Positions 10,617 to 20,288 are shown, numbered from the stretch's first letter. The stretch is DNA of 64,000 nt from Kushneria indalinina DSM 14324 (GCF_003385845.1 NZ_QRDJ01000007.1:275380-339379), one strand, 5' to 3'. Translations and numbers: made by a program. The notes: a model not told the origin generated them from the letters alone.

Positions 10617-11282
10617 ATGAGCAACTGGGACATCCTGTGGCAGGCCCGCGACGAGTTCTGGACGGGCTTTCTGAACACAATGCAGATCTTCGGGCTGTCG
10701 ATCACCGCTGCCTTCGTGATCGGCTGTTTCATGCTCTATCTGCTTGAGGGCCGCCCTTCGGTGGGCAAACTCTCGTTGCGTGTATTCATCGATGGCATGC
10801 GCATGCTGCCGTTTCTGATGCTCGCCTATCTGCTCTACTACGGCCTGCCAACCCTTGGCGTTCGCCTCGATGCCTGGTGGGCGGGGGTGGGCGCACTGGC
10901 GGTTTATCACGGCTGCTACTTCGCCGAGATCTTTCGTGGCAGCCGGCTGGTCTTTCCGCAGGGCCAGATCGAGGCGGCCCAGGCCCACGGCTTCACCCGC
11001 GCCAGGATGTTCGTCCGTCTGATCCTGCCGCAGATCGTCATGCAGACCCGGCCGCTGATCGGCAATCAGCTGATCTATGCCCTCAAGGACACGGCCTTTC
11101 TGGTCATCATCACGGTGCGCGAACTGACGGCGGCGGCCAACAGTCTCTCCGGCACCTATTTCATTCCCACCGAGGCATTTCTGGTGGTCATCGGTTTCTA
11201 CTGGGCAGTGAGTATCGCCATGGAGATCATCATCAAACAGTGCGGGCGCTTCGGCGCCAGGCGAGGGCTCGATCATGCCTGA
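10617..11282 (+). CDS. Amino acid ABC transporter permease, subunit 2
   Basis: Second membrane subunit, 221 residues, about five helices, EAA loop IEAAQAHGFTRARMFVRLIL (about residues 116-135). Start chosen at ATG 10617, after GAGGAGAGG, rather than an in-frame upstream start at 10572 that overlaps the first permease. Its end overlaps the ATPase gene by 8 bases. The paired permeases imply a heterodimeric channel. Confidence 0.92.
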   Translation: MSNWDILWQARDEFWTGFLNTMQIFGLSITAAFVIGCFMLYLLEGRPSVGKLSLRVFIDGMRMLPFLMLAYLLYYGLPTLGVRLDAWWAGVGALAVYHGCYFAEIFRGSRLVFPQGQIEAAQAHGFTRARMFVRLILPQIVMQTRPLIGNQLIYALKDTAFLVIITVRELTAAANSLSGTYFIPTEAFLVVIGFYWAVSIAMEIIIKQCGRFGARRGLDHA

Positions 11283-12033
11283 CGACACAGCGGTCTCGAT
11301 CCACCAGCTCTCCAAGAGCTTCGACGACGTCGAAGTCCTGCGCGACGTCAGTCTGGAGGTCGCCCCGGGGGAGGTGGTCACGATTCTCGGCGCCTCCGGG
11401 TCAGGCAAGTCGACGCTTTTGCGCTGCATCAACTGGCTCGAGCAGCCCGATCGCGGCAGCATTCACATCGCGGGGCAGCGCATCGGCGTCGACGATGCGG
11501 GCAAGCGCATGAATGCCAGGGCGCTCGCCCGCGTGAGAGCGCAAACCGGCATGGTGTTTCAGAGCTTCAATCTCTGGCCGCACCTTAACGTGCTGCATAA
11601 CATCACCGAAGCGCCGGTTCACGTGATGGGCAAATCAAAAGGCGAGGCGCAGACTCACGCCCGCGAGCTGCTCGACAAGGTGGGGCTCTCGGACAAGGCG
11701 CAGGCCTATCCCGGAACGCTCTCCGGCGGCCAGAAACAGCGCGTGGCCATCGCTCGGGCGCTCGCCATGCAGCCGGAGGTGATGCTGTTCGACGAGCCGA
11801 CCTCGGCGCTGGACCCCGAACTCGTCGGCGAAGTGCTGACGGTGATCAAGGATCTCTCCGCGGAGGGCTACACCATGGTGATCGTCACCCATGAAATGAG
11901 CTTCGCCCGCGCCGTTTCCGATCAGGTCGTGTTTCTCGACAAGGGGCTGATTATTGAAAAGGCGGCGCCGGCAACCTTTTTTGATACACCGTCTACCCAG
12001 CGTGTCAGGGATTTCCTGAAAAACCACCATTAG
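11275..12033 (+). CDS. Amino acid ABC transporter ATP-binding protein
   Basis: ATPase of 252 residues that powers the importer. Walker [10 protein letters not shown] (39-47), Q-loop [15 protein letters not shown], signature LSGGQKQR (149-156), Walker [14 protein letters not shown], and the H-loop [10 protein letters not shown]. Family match is to GlnQ/HisP-type polar amino acid ATPases. Last gene of the operon; a bidirectional terminator follows at 12045-12072. Confidence 0.95.
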   Translation: MPDDTAVSIHQLSKSFDDVEVLRDVSLEVAPGEVVTILGASGSGKSTLLRCINWLEQPDRGSIHIAGQRIGVDDAGKRMNARALARVRAQTGMVFQSFNLWPHLNVLHNITEAPVHVMGKSKGEAQTHARELLDKVGLSDKAQAYPGTLSGGQKQRVAIARALAMQPEVMLFDEPTSALDPELVGEVLTVIKDLSAEGYTMVIVTHEMSFARAVSDQVVFLDKGLIIEKAAPATFFDTPSTQRVRDFLKNHH

Positions 12034-12044
12034 AGAGGGGCATC

Positions 12045-12072
12045 AAAACGCCGGCCCATGGGCCGGCGTTTT
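12045..12072. terminator. Bidirectional intrinsic terminator
   Basis: AAAACGCCGGCC / GGCCGGCGTTTT perfect 12-base inverted repeat around a 4-base centre, T-rich on both strands, lying between the converging ABC operon and SDR gene. Confidence 0.85.
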
Positions 12073-12092
12073 CGTTGCAGAAGCGAGAACGC

Positions 12093-12926
<834 letters not shown>

Positions 12927-13928
12927 TTATGTGGTCTGTGCCTCGCCGGCCATCGCTGCACGGCGCGTCGCATAGCGCCGCGCCAGCATGGCGCATACGA
13001 AAAGCTGGATCTGGTGAAACAGCATCAACGGCAGCAGCGCACTGCCGACCTGCCCGGGCGGAAACAACACGTTGGCCATGGGCACCCCGGAGGCCAGCGT
13101 CTTTTTGGAACCGCAAAAAACGATGGCAACTTCATCCTCGCGCGAAAAGCCCATCAGACGGCTGACGGTCCGGGTAATCAGCAGTACCACCGCCAGCAGC
13201 ACGCAGTCCACCACCACCATGGTGGCGATGCTGACGCCGTCGACCTGCTGCCACAGCCCGCCCACGATCGCCTCGCTGAAGGCGAGATAGACCACCATCA
13301 GAATCGAACCGCGGTCGACAATGGCCAGCGGCGCCTTGTGCTCACGCACCCACTGCCCGATCCAGGGCTGCAGAAGCTGACCCAGCAGGAAGGGGGCCAG
13401 CAGCTGCATGAGGATATTGCCGATCGCCCCCAGCGACGGCCCGGCGCCGGCGTCTGCATTGACGCTGAGCACCAGCCCCAGAAGGATCGGAGTGATGAAC
13501 ATGCCCAGAATATTGGAGGCCGTGGCCGAACAGATCGCCGCTGCCACGTTGCCGCCACCGATCGAGGTAAAGGCGATCGAGGACTGCACGGTCGAGGGCA
13601 ACACGCACAGAAACAGCACACCGGTATACAGCGCCGGTGACAGCAGCGCCGGCGACAGCAGCCCGATTATCAATCCCAGTACGGGAAACAGTGCAAAGGT
13701 GGTCAGAAAGATCACCAGGTGCAACCGCCAGTGAGTCATGCCCTGTACGACGGTTTTAGGCGACAGCCGTGCACCATGAAGAAAGAACAGCAGGCCAATG
13801 GCGATGGTGGTCGCCACCGAAAACCACTCGGCGTAGCGACCTGAAATCGGCAGCAGTGAGGCCAGCACCACGGTGCAGACAAGATAAAGGAGGAACTTGT
13901 CGATATTAAGACGGGCAATCAGGGACAC
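12927..13928 (-). CDS. Bile acid:sodium symporter family transporter (YfeH-like)
   Basis: Ten-helix membrane protein of 333 residues of the SBF-like/BASS superfamily. The closing motif VFCGSKKTLASGVPMA (about residues 275-290) and the N-terminal FFLHGARLSPKTV are typical of the YfeH branch. Substrates in that branch are poorly known; organic anions are likely. The start is GTG at 13928 with only a weak ribosome binding site; no better start is visible. It stands 72 bases upstream of the SDR gene on the same strand, possibly in one transcript. Confidence 0.82.
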   Translation of the reverse strand: MSLIARLNIDKFLLYLVCTVVLASLLPISGRYAEWFSVATTIAIGLLFFLHGARLSPKTVVQGMTHWRLHLVIFLTTFALFPVLGLIIGLLSPALLSPALYTGVLFLCVLPSTVQSSIAFTSIGGGNVAAAICSATASNILGMFITPILLGLVLSVNADAGAGPSLGAIGNILMQLLAPFLLGQLLQPWIGQWVREHKAPLAIVDRGSILMVVYLAFSEAIVGGLWQQVDGVSIATMVVVDCVLLAVVLLITRTVSRLMGFSREDEVAIVFCGSKKTLASGVPMANVLFPPGQVGSALLPLMLFHQIQLFVCAMLARRYATRRAAMAGEAQTT

Positions 13929-14054
13929 GGCAGACTCGAAGCTTGAGCATTTGGGATTGTTGGATCAGCCGGGCCTTCGCCCCGGCCGCCCGTCGATCAT
14001 ACGCCAGCCCTTCGGATTTGGCACGACCGGGCATCATGTGAAGAGACAGACATG

Positions 14055-14080
14055 AAAAAAGCGCCCGCAGGCGCTTTTTT
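14055..14080. terminator. Bidirectional intrinsic terminator
   Basis: AAAAAAGCGCC / GGCGCTTTTTT with a 4-base loop. Serves the leftward DUF3072 gene that ends at 14098; T-rich on both strands. Confidence 0.85.
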
Positions 14081-14097
14081 CTCCAGCAACAGCACAA

Positions 14098-14328
14098 TCA
14101 GTGGTTCTCGCCACGCCCCGTCTTGTGCTGGAGCTCATCAATCATTCGGGAAGCATCAGCCTTGCTGAGCGTTTCATCGAAATCAACGCCGGCTTCTTCA
14201 CACAGGGTGCGCAGATAGGAGGCCTGCGCACCGGTCATGCTTTCATCACCGGTCGCCCAGTCGTTGGGGTCCTTCTCGAGATTGCTGGCCTGATCGTTAT
14301 GGCTGGGGTCTTCCGTGCGATTGGTCAT
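14098..14328 (-). CDS. DUF3072 domain protein
   Basis: Small acidic protein of 76 residues. NLEKDPNDWATGDESMTGAQ followed by SYLRTLCEEAG and the C-terminal KADASRMIDELQ match DUF3072, a helical domain of unknown function often found in stress-linked small proteins. Start at ATG 14328 is supported by GGAGAG 6 bases upstream; the longer ORF to 14352 has none. Confidence 0.85.
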   Translation of the reverse strand: MTNRTEDPSHNDQASNLEKDPNDWATGDESMTGAQASYLRTLCEEAGVDFDETLSKADASRMIDELQHKTGRGENH

Positions 14329-14552
14329 GAGGCGCTCTCCGTGAATGGCCATGTCAGTACTGGATAAAAATATAGACTATTGTATTGAGTGTGCACGCCT
14401 TCGTCAGGGCAGCACGTCCAGAGCACCAGCGGCACAGGCAATCCATGTTATGGCGTGACTTCATGGCGAATGCTTGTATAAGAAATAATCATCCTTGCCA
14501 TTGAAGGCGAGATGGTTCGTGGAATTTGAGTCAAGTTGTAAGGAGCAGAACC
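14329..14552. other. Divergent intergenic region, DUF3072 / 88-aa protein
   Basis: 224 bases, AT-richer than average, between divergent small genes. A TATAAG element near 14475-14480 might be a -10 box for the rightward gene. No repeat or RNA structure stood out. Confidence 0.3.
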
Positions 14553-14819
14553 ATGGAAGGTATCGTCAGCAATTATCGCGACATTGTACGCAAGGGCGGC
14601 TACACCCTGACCTCCGAGCAGGCGCCGCCGCGTGATACACCTCTGGAGTGCATCTATATCGACAGCAAGAGCCAGTCGATTCGTACGACCAATGCCCGTC
14701 TGGGCCTGTCTGAAAGCCAGACATGGTGCACCGAATGTGGTGTCACCGAAGCCCTGATCAGTGGCTCCTCTTCTTTCATCTCCTCGGTTGCCTGGCGCGC
14801 CGGTGATCGCGGCCTGTAA
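14553..14819 (+). CDS. Small hypothetical protein with CxxC
   Basis: 88-residue protein I do not recognise. The ATG at 14553 is preceded by AAGGAG (spacing 8). Features: a central IYIDSKSQSIRTTNARLGL strand-like part and WCTECG, whose CxxC could bind metal or be redox active. No signal peptide or membrane segment. Stands alone between divergent and downstream operons; codon use is ordinary for the window. Confidence 0.65.
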   Translation: MEGIVSNYRDIVRKGGYTLTSEQAPPRDTPLECIYIDSKSQSIRTTNARLGLSESQTWCTECGVTEALISGSSSFISSVAWRAGDRGL

Positions 14820-14830
14820 TTTCTGCATGG

Positions 14831-14849
14831 CGCCCGCAGACGGCGGGCG
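14831..14849 (+). terminator. Probable terminator of the 88-aa protein gene
   Basis: Seven-base stem CGCCCGC / GCGGGCG with a 5-base loop, 11 bases after the stop codon; only a weak T run follows. Confidence 0.45.
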
Positions 14850-14956
14850 TCGTATTCCATCAAGCCTGTTTTACACTCCTGTACGCATGATCACTGGTAG
14901 CCAGGGCCGATCAAGGCCCATACTCCAGTGTTCATCATGTTCTGCGGGATGTCGTC

Positions 14957-15787
14957 ATGTCCGGACCCACGTCTTTTGATAACAGCGTCACCCGCCGACG
15001 GCGTCACCGCCTGCCGGTACGAGCGTGGCACTGGATCAATCTCTGGTGTCTGATCGTGCTGTTGCTCAGCGGCCTGCAGATATTTAACGCCCACCCTGCG
15101 CTTTACTGGGGCAGCGCCTCCGATTTTGACGCCCCCTGGCTTGAGATGTATGCCATGCGCGCCGCCGACGGCAGCATTGATGGCATCACCGCTCTGGGCC
15201 CCTGGCAGTTCACGACCACCGGTGTTCTGGGGTATTCAGGCGATAGCGTTCGCGGCTTCCCGGCCTGGGCGACGCTGCCGAGCTATCAGTTTCTGAGCAT
15301 GGGCCGAATCTGGCACTTCTTCTTTGCCTGGCTGTTTGCCCTCAGCGGCGCGCTCTTTGCCCTTTACGCACTATTGAGCGGCCACTTTCGCCGCAACTTC
15401 TGGCTTGATCGCCGCGACTGGCGCGGGCTCGGCCAGGATATTGGCAACCACCTGAAGCTGCGCTTTCACGCCCATGCCGGCAAGTACAACAGTCTGCAGA
15501 AACTGAGCTACCTGAGCGTGGTATTTCTGGCCCTGCCCCTGATGATCGTCACCGGCCTTTGCATGTCGCCCACCATCAATGCGGCCGCCCCCTGGATGCT
15601 GGACCTGTTCGGCGGGCGTCAGAGCGCCCGATCGATCCATTTCATTACGGCCTTTTCGCTGGTGCTGTTTGTCATTGTCCATGTGGTGATGGTGCTGCTC
15701 TCGCACCCCCTGCGTCAGCTTCGCGGCATGATCACCGGCCATGTGCCACGCCAGTCAAAGTCGTCTGATCCGGAGTCACCGTCATGA
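14957..15787 (+). CDS. Cytochrome b/b6-type membrane subunit (b561-like)
   Basis: Membrane cytochrome b of 276 residues with four main helices. RAWHWINLWCLIVLLLSGLQ holds the first haem-ligand type His; IWHFFFAWLFALSG, RSIHFITAFSLVLFVIVHVV add further His in helices, as in thiosulfate-reductase/hydrogenase cytochrome b subunits. It overlaps the molybdopterin oxidoreductase by 4 bases (ATGA), so it is the probable quinone-linked electron partner of that enzyme in the inner membrane, analogous to MsrQ for MsrP but of a different family. Confidence 0.85.
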   Translation: MSGPTSFDNSVTRRRRHRLPVRAWHWINLWCLIVLLLSGLQIFNAHPALYWGSASDFDAPWLEMYAMRAADGSIDGITALGPWQFTTTGVLGYSGDSVRGFPAWATLPSYQFLSMGRIWHFFFAWLFALSGALFALYALLSGHFRRNFWLDRRDWRGLGQDIGNHLKLRFHAHAGKYNSLQKLSYLSVVFLALPLMIVTGLCMSPTINAAAPWMLDLFGGRQSARSIHFITAFSLVLFVIVHVVMVLLSHPLRQLRGMITGHVPRQSKSSDPESPS

Positions 15788-16566
15788 GCCCTCAATCGCC
15801 ATCAGACGCCTCCCTGACTCGCCGCACCCTGTTGAAACGCACCCTGCTGGGCGCCGCCACGCTGGGGCTGGTCGGATGTGACCGGCTGTCCGAAAACGAT
15901 GCTGTGGTACGCCTTCTGAGCAGCGCCGAGACGCTCAATCTCAAGGCGCAGCGGCTTTTGGCCGGGCGCGAGTCGCTGGCGCCCGAGTATCCGGCCTCGA
16001 TGATCTCGCCGGTTTTTCGACCCAACGGCACGATCGATCCGCAGACTGCGCTCTATCAAGGGCTTGCCGCCAACGATTTTGCCGACTGGCGCCTGAGCGT
16101 GGGCGGGCGGGTACGCACACCGCTGCAACTCTCGCTGGAAACACTTCGCTCAATGCCCTCGCGTACCCAGATCACCCGCCACGACTGCGTGGAGGGCTGG
16201 AGCGCCATCGGTCAGTGGTCCGGCCCGGTGCTGGGCGACATTCTGGAGCAGGCCGGCGTGCACCCCTCGGCGCGCTATGTGGTGTTTCACTGCATGGACC
16301 AGCTCGATGGCGAGCACGACTACTACGAAAGCATCGACATGGTCGAGGCCTTCCACCCCCAGACCCTGCTGGCCCACTCGCTCAACGGCGAGCCGCTACC
16401 GGTGGGCAATGGCGCACCGCTGCGCCTGCGCGTGGAGCGACAGCTCGGCTACAAGATGGCCAAATACCTCAAGGGCATCACCCTGGTCGAGCACTTCGAC
16501 GATATTCAGGGCGGCAAGGGCGGCTACTGGGAGGATCGCGGCTATACCTGGTACGCGGGCATCTAG
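15784..16566 (+). CDS. Tat-exported molybdopterin-dependent oxidoreductase (sulfite oxidase fold)
   Basis: 260 residues. Twin-arginine signal (TRRTLLKRTLLGAATLGLVGC, given in part: RRTLLKR near residue 12) ends with a lipobox-like LVGC, so the protein may be a Tat-exported lipoprotein facing the periplasm. The Mo-ligand Cys is Cys135 in RHDCVEGWSAIGQW; GNGAPLRLRVERQLGYK and the C-terminal GYWEDRGYTWYAGI are typical of the oxidoreductase molybdopterin-binding family (YedY/MsrP relatives). Substrate unknown: sulfoxides, sulfite or others. Coupled to the cytochrome b upstream. Confidence 0.88.
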   Translation: MSPQSPSDASLTRRTLLKRTLLGAATLGLVGCDRLSENDAVVRLLSSAETLNLKAQRLLAGRESLAPEYPASMISPVFRPNGTIDPQTALYQGLAANDFADWRLSVGGRVRTPLQLSLETLRSMPSRTQITRHDCVEGWSAIGQWSGPVLGDILEQAGVHPSARYVVFHCMDQLDGEHDYYESIDMVEAFHPQTLLAHSLNGEPLPVGNGAPLRLRVERQLGYKMAKYLKGITLVEHFDDIQGGKGGYWEDRGYTWYAGI

Positions 16567-16701
16567 CGCACCGCTACTGCTTTGGTCGTGCCGGAGCGGT
16601 CACGAATTGACAAAACCTTGTGCCAGGCTGAACTAAAGGACACCCGGCGCAACGACGCCGCGTCAGTGCGCCGCGTCCCATCCGCTTCAGGAGTATGTTC
16701 G

Positions 16702-17541
16702 ATGACGCAACACAAGACGTTTCGCCCCACCCTGCTGGCCTCGGCCATCGCGCTGGCCTGCGCTGTCTCGGCAGGTTCTGCGCTGGCCGCCGATCAATCG
16801 GCCGAAACCCCCGAGCATCTGCGCGGCACCATCACCGCCGTCAGCGATCACGGCTTCAGCGTTGAATCGACCCGCGACGGCAGCACCCACGAGGTCCGCC
16901 TGAGCGATGACACCCGTCTGGCCGGCGTCACGCCCTCGAGTCTGGACGAGATTCAGGAAGGCACCTTCATCGGTACCGCCAATGCGCCCGGCGACAACGG
17001 CCAGGCCTCGACAGCGCTGGAAGTGGTGATCTTTCCCGAGTCCATGAAGGGCACCGGCGAGGGCGACTACCCGTGGGATACCCCGCGCGGCCATGATCAG
17101 GCCGGTCAGGGCGGCAGTGGCAAAATGGGCGGCGCCGACGGCGGCTCGACCATGACCAACGGCACCGTCAGCCAGAGCGATGACGGCAAAATGGGCGGCG
17201 CCAGCGGCGGCTCGAGCATGACCAACGGCACCGTCAGCCAGAGCAGCGATGGCAAAATGGGCGGCACCGGCGGCGGCTCGACCATGACCAACGGCACCGT
17301 CAGCCAGAGCGACACGAAAAGCGGCGGTGACAAGGGCATGATGACACTGACGGTAGATTACGGTGACGGCAGCAAGCAGATCATGGTGCCGCGCGACGTG
17401 CCGGTGGTGGCCGTTCAGAAGGCGACCATGGATGATATCAGGGAAGGCGAAGCCGTGTTCGTGGCCGGCGATCTGTCAACATCGCCTATCCAGGCGAAGG
17501 CCGTGATTGTCGGCATCGACGGCACCATCCCGCCAATGTAA
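16702..17541 (+). CDS. Periplasmic DUF5666-like protein with three 22-residue repeats
   Basis: 279 residues after choosing ATG 16702 (AGGAG upstream) over the ORF start at 16582. Signal peptide LLASAIALACAVSAGSALA is cleaved near residue 29. Residues 37-120 (GTITAVSDHGFSV..., DDTRLAGV) and 210-279 look like two OB/beta-barrel DUF5666-type halves. Between them lie three tandem 22-residue units beginning GKMGG and containing MTNGTVSQS (residues 140-205). It follows the cytochrome b / Mo oxidoreductase pair by 135 bases on the same strand and may be functionally tied to them. Confidence 0.75.
   Translation: MTQHKTFRPTLLASAIALACAVSAGSALAADQSAETPEHLRGTITAVSDHGFSVESTRDGSTHEVRLSDDTRLAGVTPSSLDEIQEGTFIGTANAPGDNGQASTALEVVIFPESMKGTGEGDYPWDTPRGHDQAGQGGSGKMGGADGGSTMTNGTVSQSDDGKMGGASGGSSMTNGTVSQSSDGKMGGTGGGSTMTNGTVSQSDTKSGGDKGMMTLTVDYGDGSKQIMVPRDVPVVAVQKATMDDIREGEAVFVAGDLSTSPIQAKAVIVGIDGTIPPM
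17119..17316 (+). repeat. Three in-frame 66-base tandem repeats
   Basis: Units start at 17119, 17185 and 17251, each 66 bases and encoding GKMGG[A/T]xGGS[T/S]MTNGTVSQS plus two residues. Divergence is only a few bases per unit, so copy number may vary between strains. Confidence 0.92.
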
Positions 17542-17577
17542 TCGACCCATCCCGATGCCCGGTGTTCCTGCCGGGCA

Positions 17578-18090
17578 TCACCCCGCCAGCACCAGATGCA
17601 TCACGCCGCTGCGCAAGCCATCGTCACGGGCACAAAGCCTGCCGGTCGTGATCGGCAGTTTAAAACGGCGTTTGCCGGCACTGCCCGGGTTGAAGTAGAG
17701 CCGCCGTGTGCCCGCCTCCTCTGTCACCCACTGCTGACGCGGCTTGTGGGAGTGGCCAAACAACACGGCGTCGCAGGCCATGTCGGTATCGAAATCCGCG
17801 ATGTCGTGAACCAGATGCAGCCGCCAGCCGTTGACCACGATATCGCGATGCATCGGCAGCACCTCGCACCACGCTTCCCGATCGATATTGCCGCGCACCG
17901 CGATCAAGGGCGCCCGCTCGGCAAGTCGCTCAAGGATGGCAGGATCTCCCACATCACCCAGATGCAGGATCAATGCACAGCCTTCCAGCGCCTTTAACGC
18001 CTCATCGCGCAACAGCCCGTGGGTATCGCTGATCACACCGATGGCGGGATCAATGGAAAAGGATGTCCGGTCACACAGTGACAGCGCCAT
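17578..18090 (-). CDS. Metallophosphoesterase, YfcE/MJ0936 family
   Basis: Cytoplasmic phosphodiesterase of 170 residues with the full metal-ligand series: GVISDTHG (Asp, His), HLGDVGD (Asp), VRGNID (Asn), LVHD (His) and FGHSHKP (His-x-His). Family members cleave small phosphodiesters or 2',3'-cyclic nucleotides with Mn. Stop lies in a small hairpin (17554-17579) shared with the end of the converging upstream gene. Confidence 0.88.
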   Translation of the reverse strand: MALSLCDRTSFSIDPAIGVISDTHGLLRDEALKALEGCALILHLGDVGDPAILERLAERAPLIAVRGNIDREAWCEVLPMHRDIVVNGWRLHLVHDIADFDTDMACDAVLFGHSHKPRQQWVTEEAGTRRLYFNPGSAGKRRFKLPITTGRLCARDDGLRSGVMHLVLAG

Positions 18091-18110
18091 GGCGTCCTCC
18101 CCTGACAGCA

Positions 18111-18134
18111 GAAAGGCCCCGGTTGGGGCCTTTC
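18111..18134. terminator. Hairpin terminator, weak T tract
   Basis: Perfect stem GAAAGGCCCC / GGGGCCTTTC (10 bases) with a 4-base loop, between the small periplasmic protein gene (ends 18157) and the phosphoesterase start. It can end the leftward transcript. Confidence 0.65.
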
Positions 18135-18156
18135 ACATGAATATTTCAAGCGATGA

Positions 18157-18522
18157 TCAGCGGGTGGAGCCTGCCGGCGTGCCGGCCTTTTGATACTCCT
18201 CATAGGTCACGTTGCCCTGCTCATCCACGTTGCAGCTGACGTTATAGATGGTCGTGCCGTGGCCCAGCATGTTGATGTGCAGCAAAAGCTCTTCGCCCGG
18301 CTCGTAGTCTCCGGCATTTTGCTGCTCCATTAAAAGCTGCGAACTTTCGAAGGTGTCACCATCCTTGCTGTTCATGGCGGCATCGTGGCACTGATTCACC
18401 AGCTCACGCTCTTCCTGCGGCACGTCAGCCGACTCTTCGACGGAGGCCTGTGCCATCTGAGCAAACCCGGTCATCGCCAGCGTCATTGCACCCGCGCACC
18501 ACATACCCTTGTGTACGTTCAT
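18157..18522 (-). CDS. Small secreted hypothetical protein
   Basis: 121 residues with a signal peptide (WCAGAMTLAMTGFAQMAQAS, cleavage near residue 27). The mature acidic domain has two Cys (NQCHDAAMNS and YNVSCNVDE) that could form a disulfide, plus a final YEEYQKAGTPAG. I do not recognise the family. Single gene, no operon partner. Confidence 0.7.
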   Translation of the reverse strand: MNVHKGMWCAGAMTLAMTGFAQMAQASVEESADVPQEERELVNQCHDAAMNSKDGDTFESSQLLMEQQNAGDYEPGEELLLHINMLGHGTTIYNVSCNVDEQGNVTYEEYQKAGTPAGSTR

Positions 18523-18746
18523 GATTCATCCCTGACTATTGGCTTCGTGTTGAGTGTAGAAACTCCCGGCGCAACTTACCCGACTATTGTTGCGAAACGC
18601 TCGATTCTGTCCGGTCATCCAGACCTGCCGCACCCGGTACCAAATGATGATTTGCACCCTTCCTCACCGGCTCGTATGGTGCACGGCGTTTATCAATGGC
18701 CTGTCCCGGCCGTTTCGCTTCCGGGTCTTATCTGCTGGATACTGTC

Positions 18747-20288
18747 ATGGCAACTTCCTCTGAACGCGGCTTTTTCGGCCACCCCCGCCCGCTGGGGCCC
18801 CTCTTTTTCACCGAAATGTGGGAGCGCTTCTCCTTTTACGGCATTCGCCCGCTGCTGGTGCTCTACATGGCGGCAACGCTTGCCGAAGGCGGGCTGGGCA
18901 TTCCTCGCGAGACCGCCGCCGCCATCGTGGGCATCTTTGGTGGGATGATCTATTTGAGCGCCCTGCCGGGCGGCTGGCTGGCCGACAACTGGCTGGGCCA
19001 GCGCCGCGCGGTCTGGTACGGCTCGATTCTGATAGCGCTGGGGCACCTGTCCATTGCGCTGTCGGCGCTGTGGGGGGCGCCCATGTTCTATATCGGGCTG
19101 ATTCTGCTCGTACTGGGCTCGGGCATTTTCAAGACCTGTATGGCGGTCATGGTCGGCACGCTCTACCCGGAAGGGGACGGCCGTCGCGACGGCGGCTTCT
19201 CGATCTTCTACATGGGCATCAATCTGGGCGCCGTGATCGCCCCGCTGATCACCGGCCTTGCAATGGAAAGTGGCGGCTGGCACTGGGGCTTTGGCGCCGG
19301 CGGCATCGGCATGCTGGTAGCGCTGGCCATCTTTCGCGTGTTCGCCATCCCTTCCATGAAACGCTTTGACCGCGAGCATGGGCGCGAATCGAGCTGGGAC
19401 GCGCCGGTCAACCGGCGCCGCCATGTCGGCACCGGCGTGCTGGTCTGCCTGCTGCTGGTCGCGCTGTTCACGGGGCTTGGACTGACCGGCGTCATTACCT
19501 TCAACCCGGTCATGATCGCCACCACCATGAGCTACGTCGTCGGGCTGTTCGTGCTGGGCTGGTTTCTCTATCTGATGTTTTTCACCGGTCTGGATCGCAT
19601 GGGCCGTGCCCGGGTGATCGTCTGTCTGGTGCTCTTTGTGGCCGCCGCCCTGTTCTGGGCCTCATTCGAGCAGCAGCCCACCTCCTACAATCTGTTTGCC
19701 GCGGACTACACCGATCGCCGGGTGCTGGGCATGGAGATTCCGGTGCTCTGGTTTCAGTCGCTCAATCCGCTGTTCATCATTGTGCTGGCGCCGCTGTTTG
19801 GCTGGCTGTGGCCGGCCATGGCCCGTCGCGGCTTCGAACCGTCAAGCGTCACCAAATTCAGTGCCGGCCTCGTGTTTGCCGCGGCAGGCTTTGGCCTGAT
19901 GATGATGGCCGCCTGGCAGATTGTAGGCGGTGCCGGCCAGGTCTCACCCATGTGGATCGTGATGAGTCTGCTGCTGTTGACCCTGGGCGAGCTGTGTCTG
20001 AGTCCGGTCGGACTTTCGACCATGACCGAGCTGGCGCCGACGCCGATACGCGGGCAGATCATGGGCATCTGGTTTGCCGCCACGGCGCTGGGCAACCTGG
20101 TGGCCGGTCTGATCGGCGGCCATGTCAGCGCCGAGCAGGTCGCACAACTGCCCGAGCTTTTCGGACGCTGCGCACTGGCGCTGCTGATCGGGGCGATCAT
20201 ACTCATGATATTGATCCGACCCATTCGCCATCTGCTCGGCAAGAGCACCCATGATGATGCCGGACATGGCACTCAGGAGACCTCGTAA
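18747..20288 (+). CDS. POT family proton-coupled di/tripeptide transporter
   Basis: MFS peptide symporter of 513 residues, about 14 helices (DtpA/DtpB-like). Family signatures: FFTEMWERFSFYGIRPLLVL (helix 1, ExxER-like), GGWLADNWLGQRRAVWYGS, and FWASFEQQPTSYNLFA in the middle. Start at ATG 18747 omits a 17-residue upstream extension. A weak promoter lies at 18652-18680 (TTGCAC, 17-base spacer, TATGGT). The next gene, aminopeptidase P, starts immediately after its stop, so imported Xaa-Pro peptides are probably cleaved by that enzyme. Confidence 0.93.
   Translation: MATSSERGFFGHPRPLGPLFFTEMWERFSFYGIRPLLVLYMAATLAEGGLGIPRETAAAIVGIFGGMIYLSALPGGWLADNWLGQRRAVWYGSILIALGHLSIALSALWGAPMFYIGLILLVLGSGIFKTCMAVMVGTLYPEGDGRRDGGFSIFYMGINLGAVIAPLITGLAMESGGWHWGFGAGGIGMLVALAIFRVFAIPSMKRFDREHGRESSWDAPVNRRRHVGTGVLVCLLLVALFTGLGLTGVITFNPVMIATTMSYVVGLFVLGWFLYLMFFTGLDRMGRARVIVCLVLFVAAALFWASFEQQPTSYNLFAADYTDRRVLGMEIPVLWFQSLNPLFIIVLAPLFGWLWPAMARRGFEPSSVTKFSAGLVFAAAGFGLMMMAAWQIVGGAGQVSPMWIVMSLLLLTLGELCLSPVGLSTMTELAPTPIRGQIMGIWFAATALGNLVAGLIGGHVSAEQVAQLPELFGRCALALLIGAIILMILIRPIRHLLGKSTHDDAGHGTQETS

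Noticed and set aside
10542-11462. 306-codon open frame on the minus strand
   Set aside because: Opposite to the second ABC permease and the ATPase gene; no motif.
17554-17579. Hairpin GATGCCCGG / CCGGGCATC as terminator
   Set aside because: Overlaps the stop codon of the phosphoesterase gene and has no T tract; not called as a feature.
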